From Flavobacterium sp. UBA4098 (lineage in GTDB: Bacteria > Bacteroidota > Bacteroidia > Flavobacteriales > Flavobacteriaceae): DNA of 42,422 nucleotides. Shown here piece after piece: positions 7,187 to 14,741 of this stretch. The notes beneath the pieces were generated by a model. That model made no database searches. It worked only from the letters and a program-made list of their open reading frames with translations, and was not told the origin of the DNA. The position numbers were made by a program, and so were the translations under genes. The DNA lies in the NCBI GenBank assembly GCA_002382495.1, contig DFXW01000043.1, positions 1 to 42,422 on the forward strand. The letters run 5' to 3'. Numbering within the stretch: the stretch's first letter is position 1; each line of letters starts with the position of its first letter.

Positions 7187-9289
7187 TTATTTTAGGATTT
7201 GAAAAGCGATCAAAGCCACTACATATGCCAATACACTCATAAAGATTAATTGCCCTAAAGGCCATTTCCAAGAGTTGGTTTCTTTTTTAGTGATGGCAAT
7301 CGTACTCGCACATTGCATCGCAAAAGCGTAGAATAATAATAACGAAATTCCTGAGGCAAAATTGAATATTTTTTGACCGGTTTCAGGATTGATTTCGGCT
7401 TGCATTTTGTTTTTGATTGTATTGTCGTTGTCACTATCTCCCACGCTATAAATCGTGGCAAGTGTTCCTACAAAAACTTCTCGAGCCGCAAATGAACTGA
7501 TAATCGCTACGCCAATTTTCCAATCGTAACCCAAAGGAGAAATAACAGGTTCAATGGTTTTACCCATCAATCCGATATAGGAATTTTCTAATTTTTGTGA
7601 AGCGATCGCATTTTGTAATTCAGCTGTATTTAATGGTTTCTCAAGGTTTTTCTCCAATACAATTTTTTCAGCATTGCGAAATTTATCACCGGGACCATAA
7701 GAAGCCAAAAACCATAATACGATTGAAATGGCTAAAATGATTTTTCCAGCACCAAAAATAAAGGCTTTAGTTTTTTCAATTACATTGATCGCTACGTTTT
7801 TAAACATAGGTAATTTGTAATTGGGCATTTCTACAACAAAATAAGTTTTGCCTTTGATTTTCAAAATGGTATTCAAAATATAGGCAGAGAATATGGCCAT
7901 TCCAAAACCTAAAAGGTACAATAACATCAAGGTTAATCCTTGCATATTGATGATACCAAAAACGCGTTCGTCAGGGATTACCAACGCAATAATAATCGCA
8001 TAAACAGGAAGTCTAGCAGAGCAAGTGGTAAATGGAGTTACTAAAATTGTAATCAACCGTTCTTTCCAGTTTTCAATGTTTCGGGCGGCCATAATGGCCG
8101 GAATAGCACAAGCTGTACCTGAAATTAAGGGTACAATACTTTTGCCAGACAAACCAAATTTTCGCATGATTTTGTCCATTAAAAAAACGACGCGGCTCAT
8201 GTAGCCACTTTCTTCTAAAATGGAAATAAACATAAATAGAAATGCTATTTGCGGAATAAAAATAAGGATGCCTCCAATACCAGGAATGATCCCTTGCGCA
8301 ATTAAATTAGTCAATACGCCCGCAGGTAATTTTTCACTTGCCAAAGCGCTCAAGGAAGCAAAAGCACTATCGATAAAATCCATTGGAATTTTAGACCATT
8401 CAAAAATGGATTGAAAAATTCCGAAAAGGATAAAAAAGAAAATTGCATAGCCCCAAACTTTGTGGGTTAATACACGATCTAAAATAGAACGAAAATCTTT
8501 TGCAATACTGGTATCAATTTTCAACCCTTCTTTCAAAACATCATTGATGAATTGATAGCGTTTTATGGTTTCTTTTTGTTGTAATCGTTTTAAGTCAGAA
8601 TGGGATTTAGTATACGAATTACGAATTTCGTTTCGATCCAAATTCAAGAAGTTGACGTCTTGTGTAATCACCAGCCATAATTTGTACAGCAATTGATTTG
8701 GGAAGGTTTTGCGTAAGGTTTCAAAGTATTCCTCGTCGATGATCGAAGCGTTCAAACTTGGTTCTTTCGGAATCGATTTATAGTTTACAATCAGTTGCTT
8801 AAGCTCGTCAATTCCAGTTCCTTTTCTGGAACTAACCAATGCAATTTTTGTTTTGAGTTTTTCTTCTAAAAAAGGAATATCCAAAGAAATTCCATTGTGT
8901 TTCATTCGATCAGCCATATTAATAACCAATATGGTAGGAATTTCTAAGTCTTTGATTTGGGTAAAAAGCAGCAAGTTGCGTTTTAAATTCTCTACATCAG
9001 TAACTACCAAAGCCACATCAGGATAGAGTTTGTCATTTTTGTTCAACAGCAATTCAATCACCACATTTTCATCAATTGAACTTGCGTTCAAACTGTAGGT
9101 TCCTGGTAAATCAAGAATGTTGGCTTTGTAATTGTTAGGTAATTTGCAAAAGCCAATCTTTTTCTCCACCGTAATGCCGGGATAATTTCCTACTTGCTGG
9201 TTTAATCCAGTGAGTTGGTTAAAAACCGAAGTTTTCCCCACATTAGGATTACCAATTAGCGCTACGTTGATGTTGTGACTGCTTAGCAT
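7187..9289 (-). CDS. feoB: Ferrous iron transporter FeoB
   Basis: A 700-residue inner-membrane ferrous iron importer with an N-terminal G domain. Visible motifs are G1 GNPNVGKTS (13-21), the switch region around NYPGITVEKK, G3 DLPGTYSL, and G4 NMAD followed by a SSRKGTG G5. After a helical spacer (about 165-270) come two Gate domains, with the first Cys-containing gate seen as SGTACAIPAIMAARN and the second around ASFAAREVFVGTLATIYS. It overlaps the feoA stop by one base (TAATG), typical coupling. Length is within the family range and no key motif is missing. Confidence 0.95.
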   Translation of the reverse strand: MLSSHNINVALIGNPNVGKTSVFNQLTGLNQQVGNYPGITVEKKIGFCKLPNNYKANILDLPGTYSLNASSIDENVVIELLLNKNDKLYPDVALVVTDVENLKRNLLLFTQIKDLEIPTILVINMADRMKHNGISLDIPFLEEKLKTKIALVSSRKGTGIDELKQLIVNYKSIPKEPSLNASIIDEEYFETLRKTFPNQLLYKLWLVITQDVNFLNLDRNEIRNSYTKSHSDLKRLQQKETIKRYQFINDVLKEGLKIDTSIAKDFRSILDRVLTHKVWGYAIFFFILFGIFQSIFEWSKIPMDFIDSAFASLSALASEKLPAGVLTNLIAQGIIPGIGGILIFIPQIAFLFMFISILEESGYMSRVVFLMDKIMRKFGLSGKSIVPLISGTACAIPAIMAARNIENWKERLITILVTPFTTCSARLPVYAIIIALVIPDERVFGIINMQGLTLMLLYLLGFGMAIFSAYILNTILKIKGKTYFVVEMPNYKLPMFKNVAINVIEKTKAFIFGAGKIILAISIVLWFLASYGPGDKFRNAEKIVLEKNLEKPLNTAELQNAIASQKLENSYIGLMGKTIEPVISPLGYDWKIGVAIISSFAAREVFVGTLATIYSVGDSDNDNTIKNKMQAEINPETGQKIFNFASGISLLLFYAFAMQCASTIAITKKETNSWKWPLGQLIFMSVLAYVVALIAFQILK

Positions 9290-9525
9290 TAGTTGTTTTC
9301 GATTAAATCAACTTCAATTTCCTTGGCTGTTTCTATTCTAATAGCAACGTGTGAACCATTAATATTCAAATAGAGCGGATCGCCAAAAGGTGCTATTTGT
9401 AGTAATTCAACGACATTACCCGGTAAACAACCCATCTCCAATAATTTCAAAGGAACAGCATCAACATCAAAATCCTTGATGATGGCTTTTTCGCCTTTTT
9501 TAAGTATGTTTAGAGTGGTATGCAA
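9289..9525 (-). CDS. feoA: Ferrous iron transport protein A
   Basis: A 78-residue SH3-like cytosolic protein that supports FeoB. The family pattern is clear: an opening KKGEKAIIKDFD, LLEMGCLPGNVVELLQIAPFGDPLYLNI (residues about 28-55), and an AIRIETAKEIEV end. It is the first gene of the feo operon, translationally coupled to feoB. The promoter 26-56 bases upstream overlaps a Fur-like palindrome, so iron repression is likely. No oddities are seen. Confidence 0.93.
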   Translation of the reverse strand: MHTTLNILKKGEKAIIKDFDVDAVPLKLLEMGCLPGNVVELLQIAPFGDPLYLNINGSHVAIRIETAKEIEVDLIENN

Positions 9526-9551
9526 ACCTTATTTAGATTGAATTAAGATTG

Positions 9552-9581
9552 CAAAAGTACAGATTTTAATAGTAAACCAAA
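9552..9581 (-). promoter_or_regulatory. feoAB promoter
   Basis: On the minus strand TTTG (9581-9578), 18 bases, then TACTTTTG (9559-9552), a clean Bacteroidota -33/-7 pair, placed 26 bases before the feoA ATG. Confidence 0.7.
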
Positions 9582-9594
9582 TGATAATTATCAT
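9581..9594. promoter_or_regulatory. Fur-like operator of feoAB
   Basis: Perfect 14-base palindrome ATGATAATTATCAT, containing the GATAAT/ATTATC halves of a Fur box. It abuts the feoA -33 element, where bound Fur would block RNA polymerase. The role is inferred from sequence and position. Confidence 0.65.
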
Positions 9595-9625
9595 TTTTAT
9601 ACTAAAAAATCAATGGAAAGTAGTT

Positions 9626-10291
9626 TTATTGTTCGGATAAAAAAGCAATGTCTTCTATGAGGCGTTGTACGTCTTCTTTATTGGTTCCGTCATAGAAACC
9701 GCGAACGCGTCTTTTTTGGTCCACCAAAACAAAATTTTCAGTGTGAACCATATCATACAACTCTTCGGGTTTGCCCAATTTTACGGCTAAATACGATTTA
9801 CGCGCCATGGCATAAATGGCTTTTTTATCGCCTGTAACTAAATTCCATTTGCTATCATTCACATGGTGTTTGATGGCATATTGTTTTAAAACAGGCACAC
9901 TATCTGTTTCGGGAAAAACAGTATGGGAAAGCAACATCACTTTTGGATTGTTCCGAATGGCTTTTTGAACTTCTTCTAAATTGGTAGTCATTTTTGGGCA
10001 AATCGAGCCGCAAGTCGTAAAAAAGAAATCAGCTACATAAATTTTACCTTCATAATCCTTTTGGGTTATGGTTTTTCCGTTTTGGTTGACAAAAGAAAAA
10101 TCAGCAATGGTGTGGTATTTACTTTTGTATTGAATTGTGCTATCTACTAATTCTGGATTTACATCCGCAGGATTGTATATAGGTAAGGTTTTGGCGGGTT
10201 TCAATGCCGAATAAAACAAAGAAATCGTAATAATTGAAAAGACAATTAATCCTCCAAAAAAGAAACGATAGTGGTGTAGAAAAGCTTTCAT
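9626..10291 (-). CDS. SCO1/SenC family copper-binding protein
   Basis: A membrane-anchored thioredoxin-fold protein, 221 residues from the ATG at 10291 (MKAFLHHYRFFFGG). An N-terminal hydrophobic anchor (about 7-29) precedes a periplasm-facing SCO domain. The copper site is visible as CGSICPKM (CxxxC) and the later His in YDMVHTENFVLVD. Such proteins deliver copper to, or reduce, the CuA centre of cytochrome oxidase, or act in thiol balance. I rejected the in-frame extension to 10372 because it adds a second hydrophobic stretch and runs back through a likely -7 box (TATTTTTG, minus strand 10314-10307). It diverges from the M13 peptidase gene and does not appear to share a transcript with feoA, which has its own promoter. 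Confidence 0.87.
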   Translation of the reverse strand: MKAFLHHYRFFFGGLIVFSIITISLFYSALKPAKTLPIYNPADVNPELVDSTIQYKSKYHTIADFSFVNQNGKTITQKDYEGKIYVADFFFTTCGSICPKMTTNLEEVQKAIRNNPKVMLLSHTVFPETDSVPVLKQYAIKHHVNDSKWNLVTGDKKAIYAMARKSYLAVKLGKPEELYDMVHTENFVLVDQKRRVRGFYDGTNKEDVQRLIEDIAFLSEQ

Positions 10292-10366
10292 TTTCAAAAT
10301 TTGAAGCAAAAATACAAAAATCAAAAAGGAATTTGCTACAACGAATGGTTTAAAAAGAGCGTTGTA

Positions 10367-10399
10367 TTTCAAATCTTTAAATATTATTCAATAGATTTG
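10367..10399 (+). promoter_or_regulatory. Promoter of the M13 peptidase gene
   Basis: TTTC (10367-10370), 21 bases, then TAGATTTG (10392-10399), a perfect -7 box, 24 bases before the ATG. Confidence 0.6.
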
Positions 10400-10422
10400 T
10401 TTATCACTAAAAATTATAAACA

Positions 10423-12486
10423 ATGAAAAAAATAATTTCGAATGCTGTTCTTTTCGTGCTTCCAGCTTTAATTGCTACTTCGGCTGTTCAAGCCCAAGAT
10501 ACTACGGCAAAAAAAGAGCCGGGAATCAATGTCAATTTCATGGACAAAAAAGTGAAGCCAACCGACGATTTCTTTAGATACGTTAACGGAACTTGGTTAG
10601 ACAATACTCAAATCCCAAACGATAAAACGCGTTGGGGAAGTTTTGACGAATTGCGTCAAAAAACAGATACTGATGCTTTGACCATCTTGAAAGAGGCGGC
10701 AAAAAATCCAATCTATAAATCCAATACAGACCAAGGTAAAGCTATTAATTTGTACAAATCCATCATGGATACTGTGGCCAGAAACAAGCAAGGCATTGCA
10801 CCACTAAAACCGTATTTGGCTAAAATTAATGCAGTTAAAAATGCAGCAGATTTACAGGCTTTGTTAATTCAAATGGCGCCTCAAGGAGGCTTAGGTTTTT
10901 TTGGAGTAGGTATTGGAGTTGACGCTAAAAACAGCAATAGAAACGTAATTAATGTTGGTCCTGGAAGTGTTGGATTGCCTGATAGAGATTACTATGTTTC
11001 AGAAGATGCTGATTCTAAGGAGAAACGTGCTAAATACGTACTTCATCTAACTAAAATGCTACAATTGATTGGCGAAAAACCTGCAGAAGCACAGGCCAAT
11101 GCGGATAAAATTTTAGCATTTGAAACGACCATGTCTAAACCGCGATTTGATAGAGTGGAACGTAGAGACAGAAGAAAATCGTACAATCCAATGACGGTAA
11201 ATGATTTGCAAAAATTGACCCCTTCTATAAATTGGGATAGTTATTTGTCTCAAATTGGGTTGCCAAAAACCGATTCGTTAATTGTTTCTCAACCAAAATA
11301 CTTGATTGCTTTAGAAACCATTTTGAAAGAAAACAAAGTAGACGATTGGAAAGCCTATATGCGCTGGACGCTATTAAACAAATCTGCCAGTCAACTGTCT
11401 ACTCAATTGGAAAAGGCTAATTGGGAATTTTATGGTAAAACCTTGACTGGGGCTGTAAAACAACGTCCACTCGAAGAGCGCGCACTTCAAGTGATTAACG
11501 GTTCAATTGGTGAAGCGTTAGGAAAATTATATGTAGAGAAAATGTTTCCTGCTGAAGCAAAAGCAAAGGCGGAAAAAATGATCAAGAATGTATTCTTAGC
11601 ATTTGAAAATAGAATCAATAATTTAGCTTGGATGTCGCAAGAAACTAAAAAAAGTGCCATTGCCAAATTAAATAAATCAAGAGTTAAAATTGGATATCCA
11701 GACAAATGGAAAGATTATTCTGCTTTAACCATTCAATCTCCTGCAGAAGGAGGAAGCTATTTTGAAAATGTAAAAAACCTGTCTAAATGGTCTTATAATG
11801 AAAATATTGCAGAGTTAAAACAACCTGTTAACAAAGAAAAATGGGGTATGTCACCTCAAACAGTGAATGCGTATTACAACCCTTCGTACAACGAAATTGT
11901 ATTCCCTGCAGCGATTTTACAACCGCCATTTTACAATTATCAAGCAGATGAAGCCGTTAATTATGGTGGAATTGGAGCCGTAATTGGTCACGAAATTTCT
12001 CACGGATTTGACGATTCAGGATCAAGATACAATGCCGAAGGTAATTTAGTAGATTGGTGGACAGCAGATGATTTGAAACAATTCACCTCATTAACAGGAG
12101 CTTTAGCCGCTCAATACAGCGCCTTACAACCTTTACCTGGAACTTTTGTTGACGGTAAATTTACATTAGGAGAAAATATTGGAGATCTTGGAGGAGTTAA
12201 TGCCGCTTATGATGGATTACAATTGTATTTGAAAGCCAATGGAAATCCAGGATTAATCGACGGTTATACTCCGGAACAACGTTTCTTTATTTCTTGGTCT
12301 ACCATCTGGCGTTCTAAAATGAGAGACGAAGCCCTGAAAAGTCAAGTAAAGACAGATCCTCATACTCCAGGGATGTATCGTGCTTATGTACCCTTGCAAA
12401 ACGTAGACACGTTTTATGAAGCCTTCAACATTCAGCCGACGGACGGAATGTATATTGCGCCTGAAAAGCGAGTTAAGATTTGGTAA
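10423..12486 (+). CDS. M13 family zinc metallopeptidase (neprilysin/PepO type), exported
   Basis: A 687-residue exported endopeptidase. Signal peptide MKKIISNAVLFVLPALIATS followed by AVQA and a cleavage before QD. The M13 N-terminal domain opens with DFFRYVNGTWLDNTQIP. The catalytic part carries NAYYNPSYNEIVFPA (substrate-side NAxY motif), the zinc site VIGHEISHGFDDSG (HExxH) and the third ligand in GENIGDLGG; the end CxxW of many relatives is replaced by VKIW, which is common in bacteria. Size matches the family (about 670-700). It has its own promoter and a strong terminator, so it is transcribed alone. It likely degrades peptides in the periplasm or outside the cell. Confidence 0.93.
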   Translation: MKKIISNAVLFVLPALIATSAVQAQDTTAKKEPGINVNFMDKKVKPTDDFFRYVNGTWLDNTQIPNDKTRWGSFDELRQKTDTDALTILKEAAKNPIYKSNTDQGKAINLYKSIMDTVARNKQGIAPLKPYLAKINAVKNAADLQALLIQMAPQGGLGFFGVGIGVDAKNSNRNVINVGPGSVGLPDRDYYVSEDADSKEKRAKYVLHLTKMLQLIGEKPAEAQANADKILAFETTMSKPRFDRVERRDRRKSYNPMTVNDLQKLTPSINWDSYLSQIGLPKTDSLIVSQPKYLIALETILKENKVDDWKAYMRWTLLNKSASQLSTQLEKANWEFYGKTLTGAVKQRPLEERALQVINGSIGEALGKLYVEKMFPAEAKAKAEKMIKNVFLAFENRINNLAWMSQETKKSAIAKLNKSRVKIGYPDKWKDYSALTIQSPAEGGSYFENVKNLSKWSYNENIAELKQPVNKEKWGMSPQTVNAYYNPSYNEIVFPAAILQPPFYNYQADEAVNYGGIGAVIGHEISHGFDDSGSRYNAEGNLVDWWTADDLKQFTSLTGALAAQYSALQPLPGTFVDGKFTLGENIGDLGGVNAAYDGLQLYLKANGNPGLIDGYTPEQRFFISWSTIWRSKMRDEALKSQVKTDPHTPGMYRAYVPLQNVDTFYEAFNIQPTDGMYIAPEKRVKIW

Positions 12487-12500
12487 TAAAGTCTGAAAAT

Positions 12501-12532
12501 AAAAAAACCGTTTATCACTAAACGGTTTTTTT
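12501..12532. terminator. Bidirectional terminator
   Basis: Stem AAACCGTTTA / TAAACGGTTT with a TCAC loop, extended by A-runs on the left and T-runs on the right (14 bp in all). It serves the M13 peptidase gene (plus) and the GyrI-like gene (minus), which converge here. Confidence 0.85.
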
Positions 12533-12536
12533 ATTT

Positions 12537-12998
12537 TTATTCAATAGGAATACAGAAATCGACAATGCATTTTTTTTCCGGATGCATATTGAAATCATTG
12601 TGCATTATTTCAAATGGATTTTGGTCTGCTTTTTTATAACCCTTTTCATTCATCCAAACAAAAAGCGATTGCCAAGACTTCCCAAAATCATGAGGAGCTA
12701 TTTCAAAATGTCCGACTATATGTTTTCCATTTGGAATCGAAACCAAACCAATTTCGCCTTGGGTTTCAACCGGCTCTGATAACAAAAGACAAACACTCAT
12801 TCTTACTTTGTCAGGCTCAGTAAATTTAAAACTGTCGTGATAGATACGACCTAATTTTAGATTGTCGTTCACAATCCCTTTAGGAATTGCCCATTGCAGC
12901 AATTTTCCATATGCGCTATCTAATCCTTCTACCCCAATATGAGTGACAAATGCCCAATTGGTTTGAGGCAATTCTATAATTTCAATGCTTGTGTACAT
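12537..12998 (-). CDS. GyrI-like small-molecule-binding domain protein
   Basis: A 153-residue stand-alone GyrI-like / AraC effector-binding domain (SbmC fold). It opens with the typical strand IEIIELPQTNWAFVTHIGVEGLDSAYGKLLQWA and ends with CIVDFCIPIE, matching the usual VDICIPI close of the family. No DNA-binding domain is attached. Members bind hydrophobic or toxic small molecules, and some inhibit DNA gyrase; the ligand here is unknown. It is the last gene of a run with the EamA transporter gene (5-base gap), which would fit binding and export of a common compound, though that is only inference. Confidence 0.78.
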   Translation of the reverse strand: MYTSIEIIELPQTNWAFVTHIGVEGLDSAYGKLLQWAIPKGIVNDNLKLGRIYHDSFKFTEPDKVRMSVCLLLSEPVETQGEIGLVSIPNGKHIVGHFEIAPHDFGKSWQSLFVWMNEKGYKKADQNPFEIMHNDFNMHPEKKCIVDFCIPIE

Positions 12999-13003
12999 GG
13001 TTT

Positions 13004-13927
13004 CTATATTTTATTTTTTTGCATGGATTTATTAACTAAGTACAATCCAACTAAAGTGATGCTTCCGCCAATGACAATAGGAATGGTAAGTGGCTCATTA
13101 AAAATCACAGTACCTAATAATACCGCTATTATAGGATTGACATAGGCATAAATACTACTGATTTCTGAAGGCAAGCGTTGCAAGGCATAAATGAAAGCAA
13201 TAAAGGTAAATACTGAACCAAACAAAACCAAATAGCCAATGGCCCACCACGATATAGCTGGAATTTCAGACAAACTCACCGAGGTTCCTGTGGCACCTGT
13301 AACTGCAAAAAGAAAAATACTCGAAATAAACATTTGCAAGCCCAATCCAAAATACGGATTAAAACTTGCCGCTTTTTTCTTGGTATACAAAGTTCCAAAA
13401 GCCCAAGTTAGTGTTGCGACAATTGAAAGGAAGATGCCAAAACGAAAATCGGCAATAAAAAAATCACTTAAATGATCGTAGAAGACGACGCATATTCCCG
13501 AAAACCCAATTATTAATCCTAAAATGGCCACTTTAGCCACACGTTCTCCTCTGAAAAAACTAATTATTACCACCCATAAAGGAACCAAAGCTCCTATGAT
13601 TGCTCCTAAACCGCTACTGATGAATTTTACTCCCCAGGTGCTCAGCCCGTTACTAAGAACGAAATTAAGTACACTTAGTATCAGAATGAATTTCCATTGT
13701 TTTCCTTTCGGCCAAGGTGTTTTTTTCCACAAAAAGTAGGCGATATAAAGAAACCCCCCAATAAATTGTCGGATGGCAGCGAGTTGCAAAGCCGGCATGT
13801 GTTTCACCCCTTCTTTGGAAGCTATCCAAGTAGTTCCCCAAAAAAAACTAACCCAACATAGGGCTAAAATGGGCAAACCAATGGTGTTTATTTTGGCTGA
13901 AAAAGCATTTTTGATTCGGGTTCTCAC
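13004..13927 (-). CDS. EamA/DMT family transporter
   Basis: A 307-residue inner-membrane protein with about ten hydrophobic segments arranged as two EamA repeats. Family marks include FFWGTTWIASKEGV near the N-terminus, FVLSNGLSTWGVKFISSGLGAIIGALVPLWV at the end of the first repeat and SSIYAYVNPIIAVLLG in the second. The start is GTG at 13927, one base after the stop of the SDR gene; no ATG occurs until the middle of the first repeat. Members export amino acids, nucleosides or drugs; the substrate cannot be told. It lies inside the five-gene minus-strand run. Confidence 0.85.
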   Translation of the reverse strand: MRTRIKNAFSAKINTIGLPILALCWVSFFWGTTWIASKEGVKHMPALQLAAIRQFIGGFLYIAYFLWKKTPWPKGKQWKFILILSVLNFVLSNGLSTWGVKFISSGLGAIIGALVPLWVVIISFFRGERVAKVAILGLIIGFSGICVVFYDHLSDFFIADFRFGIFLSIVATLTWAFGTLYTKKKAASFNPYFGLGLQMFISSIFLFAVTGATGTSVSLSEIPAISWWAIGYLVLFGSVFTFIAFIYALQRLPSEISSIYAYVNPIIAVLLGTVIFNEPLTIPIVIGGSITLVGLYLVNKSMQKNKI

Positions 13928-13928
13928 G

Positions 13929-14732
13929 TTATAATCTTGGTTTTATAAAAGAGTACTGGAGGGACTTAATGAGATAATCACTCAAAATAGTTTTTCCTGT
14001 CACGGTGTTTGAAGCCGCAAATTTAGGCAAAGCCAAATTCAAATCGGTTGCTTTTTGAGTATAATACTCTTTTCTGCTTGGGTGGAACGGTGTGACTGCA
14101 TTGTACGTTTTGTTCCAAGAATTTAGTGCAATAATTTTTTCAATGCTGCCAATACAATCGTCTTGATGAATCAAGTTGATGGGTGCGTTGGGATTTTCAA
14201 TATTTTCTCTGCCTGATAAAAACCGAACCGGATTTCGATCTTCCCCAATCAAACCTCCAAAACGAAGAATAGTGGTTTGAAAACGTCTATTTTTCTGCAA
14301 TACATTTTCTACAATGGCCAGTTGACGCCCTCCCTCTGTATCGGGATTCAAAGTGGTATACTCGGTTACCAAATCATTATCATCTCCATATACTGAAGTA
14401 GAACTCACGAAAAGGACTTTCTCAATAGTTGAATTTTCAATGAAAGGAAGCAGAGTAGTTATTTTGGCCACAAAATTTTCGGTAGAACCCCCTCTTAATT
14501 TAGGCGGAATATTGATGATTAAGATTTGGCTATCAGCTAAAAAATCTGCAATAGATTCACTGATCTGCTGTTCCTCCAATCGCACTAAAAATGGCGTGAT
14601 ACCTGCCGATTGTAATGGGGATATTTTTTCCAAAGAGGTAGTTGAACCTTTGATCGAAAATCCATTTTGAAGTAAGGATTTTGCCAATGGCAAACCTAGC
14701 CAACCACAGCCTAAAATACTGATTTGTGTCAT
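13929..14732 (-). CDS. NAD(P)-binding SDR/epimerase-like protein (YeeZ type)
   Basis: A 267-residue protein with a Rossmann opening ISILGCGWLGLPLAKSLLQNG (GxGxxG) and an SSTSVYG segment (residues about 110-116) in which Ser and Tyr of the extended-SDR type can be seen. It lacks a clear YxxxK pair and so resembles the atypical SDR proteins related to E. coli YeeZ, whose substrate is unknown. It sits between the M28 peptidase (9-base gap) and the EamA gene (1-base gap), clearly in one transcript. Function is by family only. Confidence 0.78.
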   Translation of the reverse strand: MTQISILGCGWLGLPLAKSLLQNGFSIKGSTTSLEKISPLQSAGITPFLVRLEEQQISESIADFLADSQILIINIPPKLRGGSTENFVAKITTLLPFIENSTIEKVLFVSSTSVYGDDNDLVTEYTTLNPDTEGGRQLAIVENVLQKNRRFQTTILRFGGLIGEDRNPVRFLSGRENIENPNAPINLIHQDDCIGSIEKIIALNSWNKTYNAVTPFHPSRKEYYTQKATDLNLALPKFAASNTVTGKTILSDYLIKSLQYSFIKPRL

Positions 14733-14741
14733 GGATGTAAT

